From Prevotella sp. (GTDB taxonomy: Bacteria > Bacteroidota > Bacteroidia > Bacteroidales > Bacteroidaceae): a stretch of 64,000 bases of DNA. Position numbers and translations under genes: made by a program. Of the stretch, positions 63,240 through 64,000 are shown one piece after another (the stretch's first letter is position 1; each line of letters starts with the position of its first letter). The DNA is taken from assembly GCA_022486815.1 (NCBI GenBank), contig JAKVJW010000014.1, forward strand, positions 1-64,000. The letters run 5' to 3'. A model generated the notes under the pieces. That model ran no database searches. It saw nothing but the letters and a program-made list of their open reading frames with translations, and was not told the DNA's origin.

Positions 63240-63965
63240 CTAAGAGTATAATTGCTTTAAAATGGTGAAGGACTTAAGTTCCGGGAAATCGGGAACATGC
63301 AGACGATAATAATGAAGGATAATCTCAGCAATATTATTTCTCTCTTCATGCGATAAAACAAAAGAAGACATAGAAGAATAATCCAATCGAAGAAGCTGGG
63401 CAATACAAGCAGCCTCCTCCGGACTCAAAAAATCAGGATGTAATGGAGGATATTCTATAAAACGGCCTTCACGAAGATCAAAACAGGAGTGTTCCTTTTC
63501 GTTTTCTACATTCGGATAAAAACCGATGAAACGGGTCAGATGCAACATGAAAATAAGATGAAAATTGGCAAAAGAAGCAGATTTGCTATCAAGCCATTCC
63601 ATACTTTTCTCTATAAATTCGAATAAAGGGACATTTTGCTGTTCATCTCTGATCGCAAAATAAAGAAAATCCGAAATGAAGAGAACTAATGAAAGCTTAT
63701 AAGGATCAAAAGGAATACTGACATAAGGACGATAGATTCGAATATTACGGATATGCTGCAAATGAATATTTATTTTGAAATCATATTCCAAATCCAGCAA
63801 AGTCAACGGCTGGAAGAGTTGCTTCTTTATCTGTCCTCGGCCAGACCTTGATATACGACAGATACATGACAGTCGTCCTTGCTCTTTCGTAAAGAAATCG
63901 GTAATAAATTGATTATCTCCATATTTCAGGGAATGAAGCATAATCGCCTTGGTTTTCACATCCAT
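63240..63965 (-). CDS. recO: DNA repair protein RecO
   Basis: The 241-aa protein assists RecA loading in the RecFOR path. It has the N-terminal OB fold (TKAIMLHSLKYGDNQFITDF, about 5-24), KQLFQPLTLLDLEYDFK and a C-terminal helical domain (LTRFIGFYPNVEN). A zinc-type cysteine cluster is weak (Cys only in SCFDLREG and the N-terminal SCICRIS). The -7 box ends 7 bases before the start codon, so the mRNA may be leaderless. Confidence 0.93.
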   Translation of the reverse strand: MDVKTKAIMLHSLKYGDNQFITDFFTKEQGRLSCICRISRSGRGQIKKQLFQPLTLLDLEYDFKINIHLQHIRNIRIYRPYVSIPFDPYKLSLVLFISDFLYFAIRDEQQNVPLFEFIEKSMEWLDSKSASFANFHLIFMLHLTRFIGFYPNVENEKEHSCFDLREGRFIEYPPLHPDFLSPEEAACIAQLLRLDYSSMSSFVLSHEERNNIAEIILHYYRLHVPDFPELKSFTILKQLYS

Positions 63966-63972
63966 TTATCTG

Positions 63973-63980
63973 CAAAAATA
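63973..63980 (-). promoter_or_regulatory. -7 box for recO, placing the start codon at or near the transcription start
   Basis: Minus-strand TATTTTTG, exact TAnnTTTG. Only 7 bases separate it from the ATG at 63965. Confidence 0.5.
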
Positions 63981-64000
63981 CTAAAAAACAGCTATTTGAA

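Overview
The window looks like a chromosomal stretch of a member of the Bacteroidota, order Bacteroidales, most likely Prevotella in the broad sense. Three things support this. Many genes are preceded by the Bacteroidota-type -7 box TAnnTTTG, several with TTTG 19-20 bp upstream. The gene families are typical of the group: MurE of the meso-DAP type, a long MraY, FtsL-like and FtsQ-like proteins, a DUF4292 protein and a GlsA/GlsB glycine-lipid pair. Shine-Dalgarno signals are weak. The genus is an inference; no 16S gene is present.

Layout. 0-3.6 kb: tail of an unknown gene, a c-di-AMP cyclase and folP on the minus strand, then murF and a tRNA-Pro(CGG) on the plus strand. 3.6-12.7 kb: an accessory island starting at the tRNA. 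It holds a decayed ISL3-type transposase, a three-gene operon of exported unknown proteins, a SIR2-like gene between two copies of a promoter/signal-peptide/terminator cassette, an intact IS4-family element with target duplication, an overlapping ASCH-like and GNAT/PUA-like gene pair, a block of strong stem-loops and a possible phage terminase fragment. 12.7-20 kb: an Lrp-type regulator divergent from metE, a helix-hairpin-helix protein and two tandem sodium-dependent (NSS) transporters. 20-29.8 kb: a phosphate locus, pstS divergent from pstC-pstA-pstB-phoU, then a response regulator and histidine kinase, and a PiT-type transporter. 30-46 kb: CYTH protein, a 49-aa membrane protein, prfB, an acyl-CoA synthetase, argE-like M20 peptidase, a dut/TPR/DUF4292/EnvC-like operon, dgt, a DoxX-family protein, a candidate free-standing ncRNA and the glsA-glsB lipid genes. 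46-62.6 kb: the complete dcw cluster mraZ to ftsZ, followed by yqeY and convergent recO.

How the parts work together. The dcw cluster makes lipid II and the divisome in one long co-directional run behind an apparent MraZ operator; murF, the step between MurE and MraY, sits 43 kb away. The phosphate locus joins a high-affinity Pst system, a low-affinity PiT transporter and a two-component pair. Three of its promoters carry TGTAAY repeats with 11-bp phasing at exactly the same distance (38 bp) from the -7 box, which I read as a Pho box. The island after the tRNA is the most likely place for new biology: the SIR2-like gene and the GNAT/ASCH pair both look like conflict or defence genes.
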